Shown here: piece by piece, positions 21,593-33,998 of the stretch
Layout: the number at the start of each line of letters is the position of its first letter
How positions within the stretch are numbered: position 1 is the first letter of the stretch
Assembly: GCA_009760855.2 (NCBI GenBank)
Contig: WPIO01000058.1
Coordinates: forward strand, 1,852,001-1,916,000
DNA: 64,000 bases
Reading direction: 5' to 3'
Source of the DNA: Cristatella mucedo
Taxonomy: Eukaryota > Bryozoa > Phylactolaemata > Cristatellidae
The notes under the pieces: model-generated
Told to the model about the DNA's origin: nothing
The model's database searches: none
What the model saw: only the letters and a program-made list of their open reading frames with translations
Translations under genes and position numbers: made by a program

Positions 21593-22410
21593 CTCAAAAC
21601 GGGAACCGACTAACAGGAACAGCATCTCCTTTTCTCGCCACCGGTAGTGGGGCGGTTCAACGAAGCCTGACCGGCAGCTTGGGCTGTTTATCGGTGCAGA
21701 GCACGTTTCCTAGAGTAAAAGAATCTTCCGTTTCGGTGCTTGTCGATGAACGTATCCCAATATAAGTGGCATGAATGATAAAGGTCATATAGTGAGCAAA
21801 ATTCCTCTCGACCTGCCGTCTCTTTGGGGGTCACTTGGATACGTAACCCCAGCTAAGCCGCTGCATCCAGCTGTAATTCGTCCTAAATAGATATTTGTTA
21901 GTATGTGCCTTCAGGTTTTCAAGCAAGTGCGATTAAAGGCTTAAAGTTGGCACACCGCTCTTCCGATCACGGACACTAATGAATATCGGCTGACCAGGTA
22001 ACTTGTAAAAGGAAATAAGTTTAGCAGATCGAACGGCCTCATCTATAAAGCAGCTGCAAAGCCTTTAGGGTCTATCACCACTACCTGCAGCAGGCGATGA
22101 ATAATCAAAAATATTGGTGCTAATTATTATAGAAAGTAGTGTTCCGGGTTAACCAGCCACGCCTACAAGCATAGCTCATTTAGGATCTCATGCTATGACC
22201 TCCAATGGCCGGCTCAGCGAGCCTCTCTGTGGGATCGAACTGCACTACAGCTGCCATGTCCATAATAGTCGTCATGCAACCACTACAATTCCATATCGCA
22301 GAACACAATTTTCCGAGTTTGCCTTACAAAATTCACGCAAAAACCGTTTGGGCGTTGAACGTCATTTGCTTGCAATGGCCCTGGCCTGCCAGCCAGAAAT
22401 TCTAGTGTTC

Positions 22411-23551
22411 TGAAGCTTCAAGTATATCAAGGTCCAGCCGACGCCCTAAAAACTCATATCGGGAGCCTTGGTTACTAAGCTTGTCAAACAGTGTCAAGCT
22501 ACTGGTTCTAGACTGTCTTCCTAGCAGAAAGGCTTTCCACCGGGCATCGAGGGCTGCCTTGTGGAGTCCTTCTTGGTGGTCGCTGCGTTTAGCACGACCA
22601 GCGACAACCGGTCCGACAGCCGGTCGCCGTGAGCATCCTCCCTAGACGTACACAGCCTTCTTTCAGAAGCATCCTATAATCGATACTCCGGATCACCCTG
22701 CACAAAGTCGGGGCGGGCCTAAACTTGCAGGTGCCTGTCTGAAATGTTGACGCTAAAGTGGTAGGTATCCAGAAATCCTTGAGATCAGGAACACTCAAGG
22801 ACACTGACCGTGCGATCTTGCCTTGGGTGAACCATGCCTCTATTGGCACGGAGAATACAAGAAAACAGCTTTTCGGCCACAATCATGGTATTCATAAAGA
22901 GCAGCGAATCAAGGAAAATACTCCGACCAGTGCATAGGCTAGCAGTGTTGCCAAACACTGAACAACGTAGTTTAGCGTGTCGTTACCTGTTTTCCTCTCG
23001 GTTTTAATATCGTGGTGGTTGTCGAAAAAAGCCACCCCACTCAATTCGAACTATGCTCCCCAACTATTGTTGTCGTTAGAGAAAGCCGCAGTGCAGTTCT
23101 TGAAAGATGCTGTGCAGTGAAGTAAGTGTAAGCAATCACAGAGATGTGCACACACCAACGCACATGCTCGAACGCCTACAGAAAAAAGCAGTGCAGTGAA
23201 GCTGCGATCCTTGTTGTGCCTATGCTAGCTGCACCCGGCAGGTGCAGTCCTAATAACATCCCTACGTTTCAAGGACAACGTTTGCTTGCTGTGCCTGTCA
23301 ACTGAGTTGCTCTCTCCATCTGGACAGCTCATGGCCCTACCAAACTATATATGTTTACAAACAAATGGGTGCTACTACAATAGACAAACATGGTGTCTAG
23401 CCACACTGCTGCCACTTTGACTCAGTAGGCATGACATACCAGTACAATGTCATATATGTATATACATAATTTGTTTCATGTAAATATATACATAAATATC
23501 TATGCGTGCGTGTGCATAGGTGTGTGTGTTTATGTGTACATCTGCAGATCC

Positions 23552-23584
<33 letters not shown>

Positions 23585-24015
23585 TATTTATATAAAAGTG
23601 AATACTAACTTTTATATGTGTGGTCGGTCTATGGCCACAATCAACATCTGGACAGGGTGCAATGACTTATCTTACACTTACGTTGAGTTTTGAAGAATCG
23701 GTAAAGTTGAAATGGTTCAGGCTGCTAAAGCCTAGGCAATGCGGTCGTCCACAGATGAACTCAACTTCACCTTTCTGGGGCATTCTTTGACGTGCTGCGT
23801 TTTCCCCGGCGGCCTAGAAAGAGTGCTGCTCAATCATGCTTTCGATCTAATTTCGAGGATACATTTGCAACCAAAGCAACATGATCGAAATGACACACGA
23901 GCACCACTAACCTCCAGGACGAGTCGCAAAAATGCATTCCAGTCATCATTGGTCACAGGTGCCGATGGGTCATTCAGCTTAAACGACCCAGTACATACTG
24001 CGATGAATATGAGTG
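22411..24015 (-). pseudogene. DNMT1: Partial DNMT1 pseudogene
   Basis: This is an incomplete, diverged copy of the DNMT1 3' half in the same orientation as the gene. 22,411-22,725 matches the gene's 3' flank (7,427-7,737). 22,726-23,090 matches 8,894-9,250. 23,125-23,345 matches about 9,755-9,975. 23,636-24,015 matches about 11,685-12,060. Introns are kept, so it is a DNA-level duplication. Missing are the terminal exon, half of the GRLEW exon, the APGSDW exon and the ENV exon. The motif IV exon still reads in frame but [10 protein letters not shown] has become GRPHCLGFSS. It cannot encode an enzyme. Confidence 0.9.
23455..23625. repeat. TA/TG microsatellite in DNMT1 pseudogene
   Basis: TA and GTGTGT runs occupy the place of the intronic TA tract of the functional gene (about 10,000). 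The inverted repeat ATATAAAAGT / ACTTTTATAT is near 23,591-23,618. Confidence 0.8.
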
Positions 24016-24029
24016 CATTTTAATTATTT

Positions 24030-24560
24030 ATTTGTACATGCAATCAAGTCAGAGAATGTCTTGATGGAAGTCACAAGTGAGTTACATGATTGGGGAGCAT
24101 ATGAACTAGGGGCACAGTCACCAATGAATTTGCGTGTTGTACGAGGTAAGGGTAACACGTAGATTCCGAAAAGCTATGTTATGATGCTTAGCCTGGTGGG
24201 GGAGAAGATCTGATAGGTAAGCTGGAGTGAGAGAATGAAGGGTCCTAAAAATGTGTGACAGAACCGAAGTCAATACTCTGCTTGACTGTCAGCCGGTGCA
24301 GATTGGCGAGAAGTGTGTGATGTGGAAACTGCCATACTGATGACGGAAAACTTAAGCTGCAGACTTTTACACAATCGGCTTGTGCCTGATTGCACCGGCC
24401 GGTAGACTAGCAAGCTGAGAGGTACACATTTTGGGACCAGACCCAACCATTACGACGACCAAATCGAATAGTGCATATCTGTCTAAACACACCCACATTT
24501 TAGCAACGGTATGTAGCTAACAGTAGATTGACTTGACTGTGTAGCAGTTGTGGGCGTCTA
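24030..24560 (-). mobile_element. LINE B fragment, minus strand
   Basis: Diverged RT C-terminal and 3' part of LINE B (GGTGGGGGAGAAGATCTGA, GTCAGCCGGTGCAGATTGGC). The 3' hairpin and ATT tail are missing. It abuts the DNMT1 pseudogene. Confidence 0.7.
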
Positions 24561-25260
24561 ATGAAAGGTCACTTTGAAACAGGACAACTACATTTTCCAG
24601 ATATTATACACGCCATACGCTGGCACAGGCAAATGTAAACATTTAACTTACTAATTTCTGAAATACACTTGGCTTGCTCCTAACTATTAAGTTGGTTTTA
24701 TCATCATTCACTTAAGAAAAAATTGGCCTCCATTCATATACGGATATGATCTCATTAAATAAATTAAATCCAAAGGACTTGACACTCAAGTAGCTGGGGC
24801 TGTGTCAACAAAGAACTAGCTTTGCTGCTACGGTCAGCCAACAAAAAGCGGTGCAAGATAGCAACAGCTACAAGCAATAAATCCCTCATTAAAAAATTGG
24901 ACCCTCTGTCAGCATACCAATATTTACATTGCCAGAAGAGGCCATGAAGGCTAAGGTAATGACATTTAAAAGGAACCTAATGACACGCGTATTTCTCATA
25001 GGACTGAGTACGTTTCTGTGATTCGTCCATATGTGAGCTTGTGCGAGCTGACAAAGTGAGTGCAGCCTGTCACTACCCTATTTGCTTTCTTACCATGCAC
25101 GTGACCTCTAATGATGTTGAGCTACCTTGTATTAGCCGTGGTAGGAGTGACTATTTAATCAAGCTTTCTTTCTAAAGTGCCTATTAAGAGACTGAGTGTT
25201 TTGAGAACGCTATGCAAATCTATTATTGTAATAACTATTACTATAATATTTTCTCCTACA
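24561..25260. other. No feature recognised
   Basis: AT-rich sequence with no convincing coding exon, repeat or RNA gene. Confidence 0.5.
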
Positions 25261-25264
25261 GGGT

Positions 25265-25930
25265 CAAGTGGGAAACTAAAAATGTAGAACAACTGCGGCA
25301 GGAGCCTCCTACTGTTCTCAAGCTAGGCTTGTCTGCCGTCAGCGTCGCAGTTGCCACATTATTTCACTTCTCGCCGACCTGCACTGGCCACCAGTCAAGC
25401 AACGGATTGACTTCTAGGTTTTGTCGCTCACTTTTAGGTCCCTTCATTCTTTGGGTCCAGGATATCTCTCAGATATACTCCCCATCAAGCCAAACGTCGT
25501 ACAACCCACTTTTCAGAATCCAACGGTCTACAAAGACCTCGTACAAACCACAAATCCTTTGAAGACCGCTCATTTAGTACGTATGCTCCCAAATCCTGGA
25601 ACTCCCTCCCGACCTGAGTCAAAACATTCCCTGACCTGACCACATTTAAAAAGAGCTTAAAACACACTTATTCAGGACAGCATTTAGTGGGTCCCTGTGA
25701 TTCGTCCTTCATTTGCTTATGCGTCCTGACACTGTGCATGCTGCCACTAACCGAATTTGCATGCTGACCCTGTGCATGTCACCCAAGACCATGTTTTCAT
25801 TTTGTTTGTTTATCAAGCATGATTTTACTTACCATTCAATTGCATTTCCCTTTGCAGCAAACGCAAAGCGCCTAGAGAAAGATTAAGTTCTCTGATAGCG
25901 CTTTATCAATTGCATTATTATTATTATTGT
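25265..25930 (+). mobile_element. LINE B 3' fragment
   Basis: Decayed RT C-terminus (GCACTGGCCACCAGTCAAGC, CAAACCACAAATCC) then the 3' UTR, the hairpin AGCGCCTAGAGAAAGATTAA / TTCTCTGATAGCGCT and an ATT tail at about 25,914-25,930. It aligns with 57.5-58.2 kb. Confidence 0.8.
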
Positions 25931-25934
25931 ATAT

Positions 25935-26516
25935 ATTAAACAGTGAATGAAGACTATCTATTGATACTTGCAATTAAAGATGCATTCTTGTGGTTTGTAG
26001 CAAGTGTATATATGCGGCAGTAAGCGAAAGCAATTCTTTTCTTTATTCATGACTTGGGAAAATTGTCATTGAATGCTCTCAAATATTGTATGAAAAAACT
26101 AAAGCTTTGCAGTCTAAATGTTAAACTTCCAAGAAACACTTTAATCATCTGTCCTAAAAGTCCGACGGAGGTTAACAGACTTGCCAGTTGACAGCCATGT
26201 GACTAAATGAGTGTATGTGCCGTGACGTGAACGGGTATATACGCCGTGGGATGAAACATCTAAAAAATATCTTCCCGTCTTGGTAGATCATGGAAATCGT
26301 TATATTTTTGGTCATGTGACCTAACCAATTAAGCAACTAACGCAAACCATCTAAAAGCCTCAAGCAGACTTCGATGTAAGCTAAGACGACACTTTCCAGT
26401 CCCTCTCTCTAACCGTGGGCCTGGTGTAAGGTGTATAGGAATTGGCGTCAGTGAAAGCAAACGCTAGCACCAGTTACGGCCTTCTTTTTGCTTTATATGT
26501 CTGTTACAGGCTAGAT
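25935..26516. other. No feature recognised
   Basis: No coding exon or repeat recognised. Confidence 0.5.
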
Positions 26517-27033
26517 GCATACAGCCCAAATTTCACGCTACGAGTTAAGAAGGTTATCCTCCGTGAGTCATTCGCAAGTCTACGCTTAAAACGAGCCTTC
26601 ACTTGCGTAACGTGAAGCTGTGACCGTAGTGTTGCGGATGTGCAATTAAATTACAACGTTCGCCAGCTGTAGCACGTTAACACCAACAATGTCAGCAATA
26701 AAAGATATGACGGAGACACCGGTACCCGGCTGTTAAATGGTTGTTGCGCCGAAGCTGTTGTAACTCTAATTTCTTGCATACAGCCCGAATTTCACGTTTC
26801 GAGCTAAGAAGGTTATCCTCCGTGAGTCATTCGCAAGTCTACCTTTAAAACGAGCCTTCACTTGCGTAACGTGAAGGTGTGACCGTAGTGTTGCGGCGTG
26901 CAATTAAATTACAACATTCGCCAGCTGTAGCACGTTAACACCAGCAATGTCAGCAATAAAAGATATGACTGAGACACCGGTACCCGGCTGTGAAAAGGTT
27001 GTTGCGCTGGAACTGTTGTAACCCTAATTTCTC
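26517..27033. repeat. 259-bp tandem duplication
   Basis: Two head-to-tail units, 26,517-26,775 and 26,776-27,033, each starting GCATACAGCC and ending TCTAATTTCT or CCTAATTTCT. They differ at roughly 15-20 positions by eye. Each contains GTGAGTCATTCGCAAGTCTA. No coding content recognised. Confidence 0.9.
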
Positions 27034-27540
27034 GCTTCGGGTTGTGCACCACAACGTAGAGTTCTTGGTAGAAGCTCCGTAAAAGTAAGCACACTATGCA
27101 ACGAAAGGTCAACAGCCAAAACAACAGCGCCTGCGTAAAATTAAAGATTTACCTCGCACTTTTTTCGCCTGCCACAGCTGCAAAATGCTTAACATCCGGA
27201 GAGGTGCACGATGGCGTCGCTAGGCACTTTTATTGAAGATTTTCGAGCGCGTGACGGAGTGATTTTTGATATATACTTTATGTTTTTATCGCACGTGTCG
27301 AAGTAACTGCGGCCGAGAATCTCCAAGATAAATAATAAGAATATGAATAACACACTTTATAAATAACATATAATTAATCATATTAAAAGTAGTTCACTAT
27401 ATAAATAACATAACCGCAAGATTTATTACATTCCACGAATATATCCACGCACATTACTTCTTTGATCTATATAGACATCGAGTAAATATATATATATATA
27501 TGTATATATCTACAAAATCAAGACTTGAAAGAACTCCGGA
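27034..27540. other. No feature recognised
   Basis: AT-rich sequence with a short TA run near 27,488-27,505. A 31-codon frame at 27,211 is considered under rejected items. Confidence 0.5.
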
Positions 27541-28498
27541 GCTAGTTAAATTTTTTGCCAGCTACTGTGAATGCAAATTCCTAATCTTTGATAGTGATCG
27601 AACGTTATTGGAAGCTATAGAAGCAGTCTCTTGAATGAACCGCTTAAAACTAAGGCAGCGGTCGAAAACGACACCTAAATTTCGACCACTCGGTGAGGTC
27701 GCACAAAAGCACTACCAATTAGAAGAGTAAAGAGTTTAATCCAGCGGCAAGTTTAAGGTGTCCTATGCGAAGCAGTTTGGTTTTATCGTCACTTAGTTCA
27801 AAGGTTTTTCCGACACTGAGCATCTCATTTCGGCCCGTCAGGCGTTCAGTTACACAGTTGCTGCCGTACTTTCCAACGGCTTTAATGAAGAATACGGCTG
27901 ATTATCGACAGCATAAAAGTGCTATCCTCTTACAGGGCCTTAGCCACTTTTCCAAGGGAATGAGTTTAAACAGAACACGGCAAGTGACCGACTACAAACT
28001 CTCCAGGGTTTATACACGTAACTCATCTCGCCCGTCAGATCTGACTCCCACACGACAGGGATTGATCACGTCAGACAAGTGTGATTTGAACCAAGACAGA
28101 GCCTTGATTGCCAGACCTATCGTTTTTAACAATTTTTCAAGTCGAACATCGTGATCCAAAGTGTCGAAGGCCGCTGATAGATCTAGCAGTCCTCGGTTTG
28201 TGACATTGCCGTTATCGTTGCCACACAGGATGTTTTCTAACACGGAGGGGAGCAGTTTCAGTGGAGTTCTGCCTCTTAAACGATGGTTGAAATGTTTCTT
28301 CCATTTCACTCTTTTCAATTTGTCCAACCTGCTGCCTATCCGTGGTTTGGTTTTTTTCTATAATTTTTCACATGAAAAGAAGAACGGAAACTGGACGTGC
28401 GATAGTGTACAAGGTCCTCTGTATCTAATCTAAGCTTTTTAAGTACCATTTTAACAATAGCCGCTTTGTATGACTTTGGTGCAACCCCTTCGTCCAAT
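27541..28498 (-). mobile_element. LINE A fragment, left part (interrupted by LINE B)
   Basis: Decayed RT of LINE A. On the minus strand it includes GLLDLSAAFDTLDHDVRLEK (28,130-28,190). It breaks at about 28,498 and resumes at 29,282, collinear with 2,600-2,640 of the reference copy. Confidence 0.8.
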
Positions 28499-29281
28499 GA
28501 ACAATATTAATAATGCACTTGATAAAAAAAAGCTTCCTTAGAGAAGTCGTTCTCTTCCTAGACGCTTTGCATTTGCTAAAAAGGGAATTGCGATTTAATC
28601 GTGAGCAATGTCGTGCTTGATAAACAACATGAACAACGTGGTTAGGGGAGACATGCACAGGGTCAGCATACAAATGTGGTTAGTAACACCAAGCACAGTG
28701 TAAGCACGCATAAACACATGAAGAACGAATCACAGGGACCCACGAAATGCTTTCCTAAATAGATGTGTTTTTAAGTTCTTTATAAATGTGGTCAAGTCAT
28801 GGGATGTTCTTGATGCAAGTCGGGAGTGAGTTCTAGGCCTTGGGAGCATGCGAACTAAACGAACGATCTCCGAAGGATTTCAGATTTGTACGAGGTATCG
28901 GTAAACTGTTGGGTTCCGAAAAGCGGGTGCTAGATGTTTGGCCTGGTGGGGGAGTACATCTGAGAGATAGGCTGGAGCCAAAGAATGAAGTGACCTAAAC
29001 GTGAGCGACAAAACTTTAAAGTCTATCCGTTGCCTGACTGGTAGCCAGTGCAGGTCGGCGAAAAGTGGTGTGATGTGGCAACTGCGACGCTCACGATAGA
29101 CAAGCCTAGCTGCAGAGTTTTGCCCAAGCTGTAATCGCCTGATTGCACGTTCCGGTAGGACAGCAAGCAGGGAGTTACAGAAGTCAAGATGGGTATCACG
29201 AATTCATGTACCAACTTAGAAGCGGTATCCTTATCTACACAAGCCCAAATTTTTGCAGAGTTATGGAGCTGAAACTAGGCA
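28499..29281 (-). mobile_element. LINE B 3' part nested in LINE A
   Basis: Starts with AATATTAATAATGCACTTGA (tail and hairpin side) and runs into the decayed RT C-terminus (GTAGCCAGTGCAGGTCGGCG). LINE A sequence on each side joins without loss (CCAATGAA before, GCATTACAAATC after), so this is a later insertion. Confidence 0.85.
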
Positions 29282-30036
29282 GCATTACAAATCTCCATTA
29301 TGGCAGGGCTTAGTTGGTCTACCAGTGAAGACCACATTACTGCAGAGATGATATTTTAGGGTCTTCAGAAGACGAGCTCTTTTTACTAGAGCTTATTAGG
29401 GAACCATGAGGCACGCAGAAACCCTTCAACCCCCTTGGACGAGTTTTTAAGGTTGGCCACAGGTGATGATTCCACAATTTCTTAACTTGGACGAGGGTTT
29501 ATGGAAGCAGCAATGCACGCAATTTGTTCAGCTAAACGGCATAAAATCTTTCGGCTGAGCCGGTAATATCTTGGAAGTCAGACCTCTAAGCAATGGCCAG
29601 TAAATTGTTTACCGTATTAGAAATCGGTTTTGGGTTGGAATTGACGGAATCCAGCGTTCGAGTGAAGAAAGAAGCCGTGGCTTTTTAAGGCCTCCAGGTG
29701 AGAACTTTAACGAAGTCTTTGAAATTTACTAGATTTGCATCAAACCCCGATTTCTTAAAACGACATTCAAATCTTCGCTTAACACGGCTCGTGTTTTGAA
29801 ATTTGTTTGATAATCGAAAGGAATCTCCACGACTCTGTACTCGAATAGAAATAACGGGAGCATGCTTTTCAAGAGCACTCCTGAGTGTCAAGGTCACGCC
29901 CGGCATCAGTAAGGGAAACCAGGCTGTTTTTTGAGTGTCTGAAAATCAAGAAGACCTGTATCAAAAGAGCGGATTTCAAAAATTTGTCTATTTATAAGCT
30001 TTTGAAGTTACTTCCTGGACAAGTTCAACATTAGCC
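29282..30036 (-). mobile_element. LINE A fragment, right part
   Basis: Continuation of LINE A after the nested LINE B. It covers the RT N-terminal region (CATGCTTTTCAAGAGCACTC near 29,860). It ends where a gypsy LTR begins near 30,037. Confidence 0.8.
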
Positions 30037-31725
30037 TGTGAGCTTTGATTCGCCCAGCACACAGAACGCTGGCACAGAGCTGAAAGCAACAATTTATTAT
30101 ACTACTCGCAGAGCAGAGGGAGCACCACGTCACTGGCCACTCTCCTGTTCGACTCCCTCTCCTCCACTTCTCCAGTCCCCAGGTTGACCCCGATGATTCA
30201 TTGAGGACGGAAACTGTGCACCGGCTGACTCTGATGGTGAATCCACCTACTGGCCACCAGCAGCCTACCACCCTGCGTCCAAGCCACATCACAGGCGGAC
30301 CACCAGCCATGCACCGGCCTGCATACAATCAACGACAGGCCCCCTTGACCTTGAGGTCACAAGTTTCCAGCTGCAATGCAAGTAGCTGCAATGCATCATC
30401 GTTTAAGCAAACTCCCTTGCCCCCTGACGTACAGATCAGGCCAAGACGAAGTCGGAGAACCAATGCGGAGGCTGCAGTTCGGACGGCATGCGAAGCTGGT
30501 GGCCGCCTCTTTCCTCTGTCCCGTCGTACTCATCACCTTCGTCTCGTAAATCTTCGAGGGTGCTGGCGGCTGAGCCAATATTACCGGCTCAGCGTCCGGA
30601 GCTAGCCCGACGTCCGACACATATCTTCGGATTCCGTTCACTTCGACACCAAGGCCGTGAGTCCCCAAGATTACAGTCCCTTCCGGCCATTCTGTCCCAC
30701 ACCATGCATCGGTTTGTTTCACAAAATCCCTTTGGCCTACTATGTAGTTGGGCCTGTCTCTCAAAAGATTAGCTCCAGCACTCTGGTGATGAGGTGTACC
30801 TCTTCAGTAGGAATGTGCCGCCATAGCTTAAATCTGCTGGTCACGCAGTCCACCAGCTTCAGATATTTTTCGCCTCGGTAATGTGTGACGTCGATCACAA
30901 AACCAGACCAGGGTTCGGTGACTCCAAGACTGCCTCGCTACCGTGAAATCGGCGACGGATCTACTGATCTGCAGGGCCGACAAGAACGAACAAACAGCTC
31001 TACATTGGTTCTGTTGATGTTCGCATTAGGATGACATAGCCTCGTCAAGTATAGCTTCCTTTCGACGCATAGGAGGTGCAGATTGTGTCATCGCTTGGGG
31101 GCGATATCGAGAGCCGACAAACGCACCTCAGGAGCGACGGCACTGGTATAGCAAGTCATGAACTTCAACCACGTTTTCGGTACCCGTGTCAGCCAGTATG
31201 CTTTCTTCTCCGGTGACCTTGCTAGGCTAACAATCGTCTCCACACTGCACTCTGTTGCAATATCGCGGAAAGGTCAAGCCCTCGTCACATTACCGCCTCT
31301 CCCATGCCGGGAGTCCTCGTGGGTTTATCCCCATCGATCACTGACTACAGGTAACCAAACACCGAAGTCAAATTAGTAACAATTTGAACTTTCTGAAGTC
31401 CCCACGCAATAGTGATGCAATGGCATTTGATGACGGCTTCTAGCTCATAGGTGTTGATATGCGAGGTATCGTCCGGCTTTCGAAGCCACGAGGCATCCTT
31501 AACCACTTTACCGTCAATCTCAAGGCACGTTTCAATAGCGATGCCGCTCGCATCGCAACACAATTTTTCATTGAAGACATTGGGCACCTGCCACGCGTCA
31601 GAAACCGTATCTGAAGCTAGCATCCTGCGATGGACTTCGTGACCAATTTCCAGAACCTCACTCGGCACTTTGCTGTCCCCGTTCCGATCGCTGGCTATAC
31701 GTTTGAGGTAACTGCATGCGGGTCG
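30037..31725 (-). mobile_element. Degenerate gypsy-type LTR retrotransposon, minus strand (G3)
   Basis: From left: an LTR-like segment with AATAAA on the minus strand near 30,093, then a polyprotein C-terminus (30,396-30,764) with NYIVGQRDFVKQTDAWCGTE, then a shattered integrase region (about 30,780-31,330), then RNase H (31,345-31,668). A different family from G1/G2 judged by sequence. It inserted in LINE A on its left side. Right boundary approximate. Confidence 0.7.
31345..31668 (-). pseudogene. RNase H domain of gypsy G3
   Basis: Shows CCDASGIAIETCLEIDGK (first catalytic Asp), NTYELEAVIK (Glu) and KVQIVTNLTSVFGYL, where the expected second Asp is Asn. The frame closes just after this motif. 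Degrades the RNA strand during reverse transcription in intact elements; this copy is dead. Confidence 0.75.
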
Positions 31726-31789
31726 CAGCCAGCCGGTTACCAGTAAATGCCCGATGAGTTGCCCACACCAAGAAAATAACTCTCGCCGC

Positions 31790-32120
31790 TTGGTGTTTGG
31801 TGTGCCCTCTGCTCCCGTAATTTATTTATGGGCAAGGAATCCTTTGCTGTCTGGACTGCCTGCTGTATTGTGCTACCAGAGTGACCTTTTCGTGACAGGG
31901 AAGGATTGAACTTTCCACATGCATAATATGGCTTTGGCGTGTGCGAAACTGCTAAATGCCCGCCTCCGTGTGAGCAGAGAGAAGTGTGCCTTTTTGAAAT
32001 CGTCTATCGTATACCTTGGGCATCAAATAGACAAGAACGGCACACACCCCACGGAGGAGAAATTGGCAGTCATAAAAACTGCCCCACCACAAACAGACTT
32101 CCGTTGCCTCCGGTCATTTA
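31790..32120 (+). pseudogene. Gypsy G2 reverse transcriptase C-terminal remnant
   Basis: Reads LVFGVPSAP, LLSGLPAVLCYQSDLFVTG (catalytic YLDD lost), then LRVSREKCAFLKSSIVYLGH and HPTEEKLAVIKTAP. Frame broken near 31,920. No 5' half. Confidence 0.75.
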
Positions 32121-32170
32121 TAATGATGGTCTAATACAATTACAAGTTCTTACCCAATTTCACACAGGTC

Positions 32171-32760
32171 TTGCACCCCTTGTACATATTTCTTCAAAAG
32201 CAAAGCTGTTGGATATTGACTGTTCACTGCCAACAGGCTTTCACAAAATTTAAGGAGATGATTAGCTTTGAAAGCGTTCTACTAGCAGCATACAACCCCA
32301 ATGACATGCTCGTGCTAGCTTGCGAATTGTCATCTTATATATTGGGTGCTGTTTTATCTCATCGATTAGCCGACGGACAGGAGAGACCCATTGCTTTTGC
32401 CCCCGTACGGTTTCTACAAGCGAGAAAAACTATTCACATATTGAGAAAGAGGCCTAGTCCCTAATTTTTGGCGTTAAACGTATTCATCTATATTTTTGGG
32501 CGAAATTTCTTGCTGCTTATCGATCACCTCCTACTTTTTACTCACCTCGGACCTAAGACCGGCATTCCGCCTATCGCTTCCATGCACATACAGCGTTTTG
32601 CTGAGGTGTTGCCTGCATATACATACAGCCTCGAGTACAGGCATTCAGAAGAACATGCTTCTGCTGATGCTATGTCACGACTACCATTGCCACATAAGGA
32701 AGACCCCTGTTCGGAGACCTTATTCCGCGTTGATCATTTGGCTGGCTTCCTGGGACTATG
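32171..32760 (+). pseudogene. Gypsy G2 RNase H remnant
   Basis: QQAFTKFKEMISFESVLL, LACELSSYILGAVLSHRL (family CDAS site reads CELS), GQERPIAFAPVRFL, then in other frames LLIDHLLLFTHLGPKTGIPP and HASADAMSRLPL. Typical gypsy RNase H order, several frameshifts. Confidence 0.75.
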
Positions 32761-32879
32761 CAAACGGTTCGGGCAACGGTTAGAAGTGACTCGACGGTAT
32801 CTGCTGCTTGTGACAAAACAATGAGGGGATGGCCGGCAAGAAATCCGTCACCAGCCATTACCCCGTACTACAACTGCAG

Positions 32880-33720
32880 ACAAGAACTGGTAATACATGA
32901 TGGGTGTCTGCTTCGGGGCACGAGACTAGTCATACTCACTTCCCTACGCGGTCAGCTCTTGCAGGAGCTTCACGACAGCCGTATCGGCATAGTTAAAGTA
33001 AAAGCAACTGCTAGAATCTACGTCTGGTGGCCGGGCATAGGTAGTGACATAGAATCTGTGTGCCGTAGTTGCCCTTATTGCAACCAAGTGAGGCATACAG
33101 TGCCAGCAACCTCGCATAAGTGGAGTGACCCAGCCTAACCATGGCAATGTATTTAGTTTGATTTTGCCGGGCCACTTGACAGCCACTATTTTCTAACAGT
33201 CGTACATGCTTTCTCGAAGAGGCCCGAGGTGTTCCGTATGAGAGAGGCAACGTCTGTCACCACAATCTTGACTCTACGTACACTCTCTGCCCGATTGGGT
33301 CTACCCAGGGGAGTTTTGTCTGACAACGGACGGCATTTCTCATCTAATGATTTGCTAGCTTCCTGCAGGCTAACGGCATCCGACACTCCCTTTTGGCACC
33401 TTATCATCCACATAGCTATGGACTAGTTAAGCACTTTGTACAAACTTTATAGCAGGGATATGCAGCTGGTGCAGGTGATCTGCCTCGGCACATCGGTCAG
33501 TTCCTGCTAAAATACAGCTCTGCTGAGAATGCTTCGACCGGGTCTGCTCCATCGCTGTTACTTCTGGGACGAAATTTGCGAACGTGCCTTGATCTGCTTA
33601 GTTCGGCCACTAAACGTGCTGCCTTACCTTCATCTTTAACTTATCTAGGCCGCATAGACATGCAAATGGAAATCTGGTGTGGTACTGGAATTACCGACAC
33701 AGGACAACAATTCGGTCTCC
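32880..33720 (+). pseudogene. Gypsy G2 integrase remnant
   Basis: HHCC module LLQELHDSRIGIVKVK ... CRSCPYCNQVRH (to about 33,100), stop near 33,138, core with FRMREATSVTTILTLRTL and LSDNGRHFSSND near 33,330, then a deletion and frame loss. Aligns with 170-1,010 of G1. Confidence 0.8.
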
Positions 33721-33810
33721 ATTAACCACACAGGTAGCCATGGGCAATATGACATATTGGGTAGAGCCAGAAAATGGTACAGACTGCGTGACTCGTCCGA
33801 AAAACTTGGT

Positions 33811-33998
33811 CAGCCGTGATGGCACACAAGGTAAAGCGGTCGCTTTCATGACCTTGGTCCCGAGGTCGTGGGTTCGATTCCTGCAGTGGGCGATTTGTTA
33901 TCGCCACTGCAAGCAGTGGTGATAGCCTTTAAGGCTCTTCTGTCGCTATAAAAAAGAGGATGTTTAATCATCTAGGATTTATTTATTTTTTTATTTAT
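33811..33998 (+). mobile_element. SINE shared with G1
   Basis: AGCCGTGATGGCACACAAGG (A-box region), B box GGTTCGATTCC near 33,875, then ATCGCCACTGCAAGCAGTGG hairpin and GTCGCTATAAAAAAGAGG, with a T-rich TTTATTTATT tail. Same gypsy position as 4,545. Confidence 0.85.

Larger units (their letters stand above)
20424..22410. other. DNMT1 upstream region, no gene recognised
   Basis: Apart from the 33-bp tandem repeat and a LINE B tail listed separately, I see no recognisable coding exon. The DNMT1 promoter probably lies here, but I could not identify a start site or core promoter. Confidence 0.4.

Noticed and set aside
22411..24015. DNMT1 processed pseudogene
   Set aside because: Introns and splice sites are retained, so it was not made from spliced mRNA.
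27211..27306. 31-codon plus-strand frame starting MASLGTFIEDFRARD as a first exon
   Set aside because: Too short, no recognisable family and no downstream exon; only the ATG context is suggestive.
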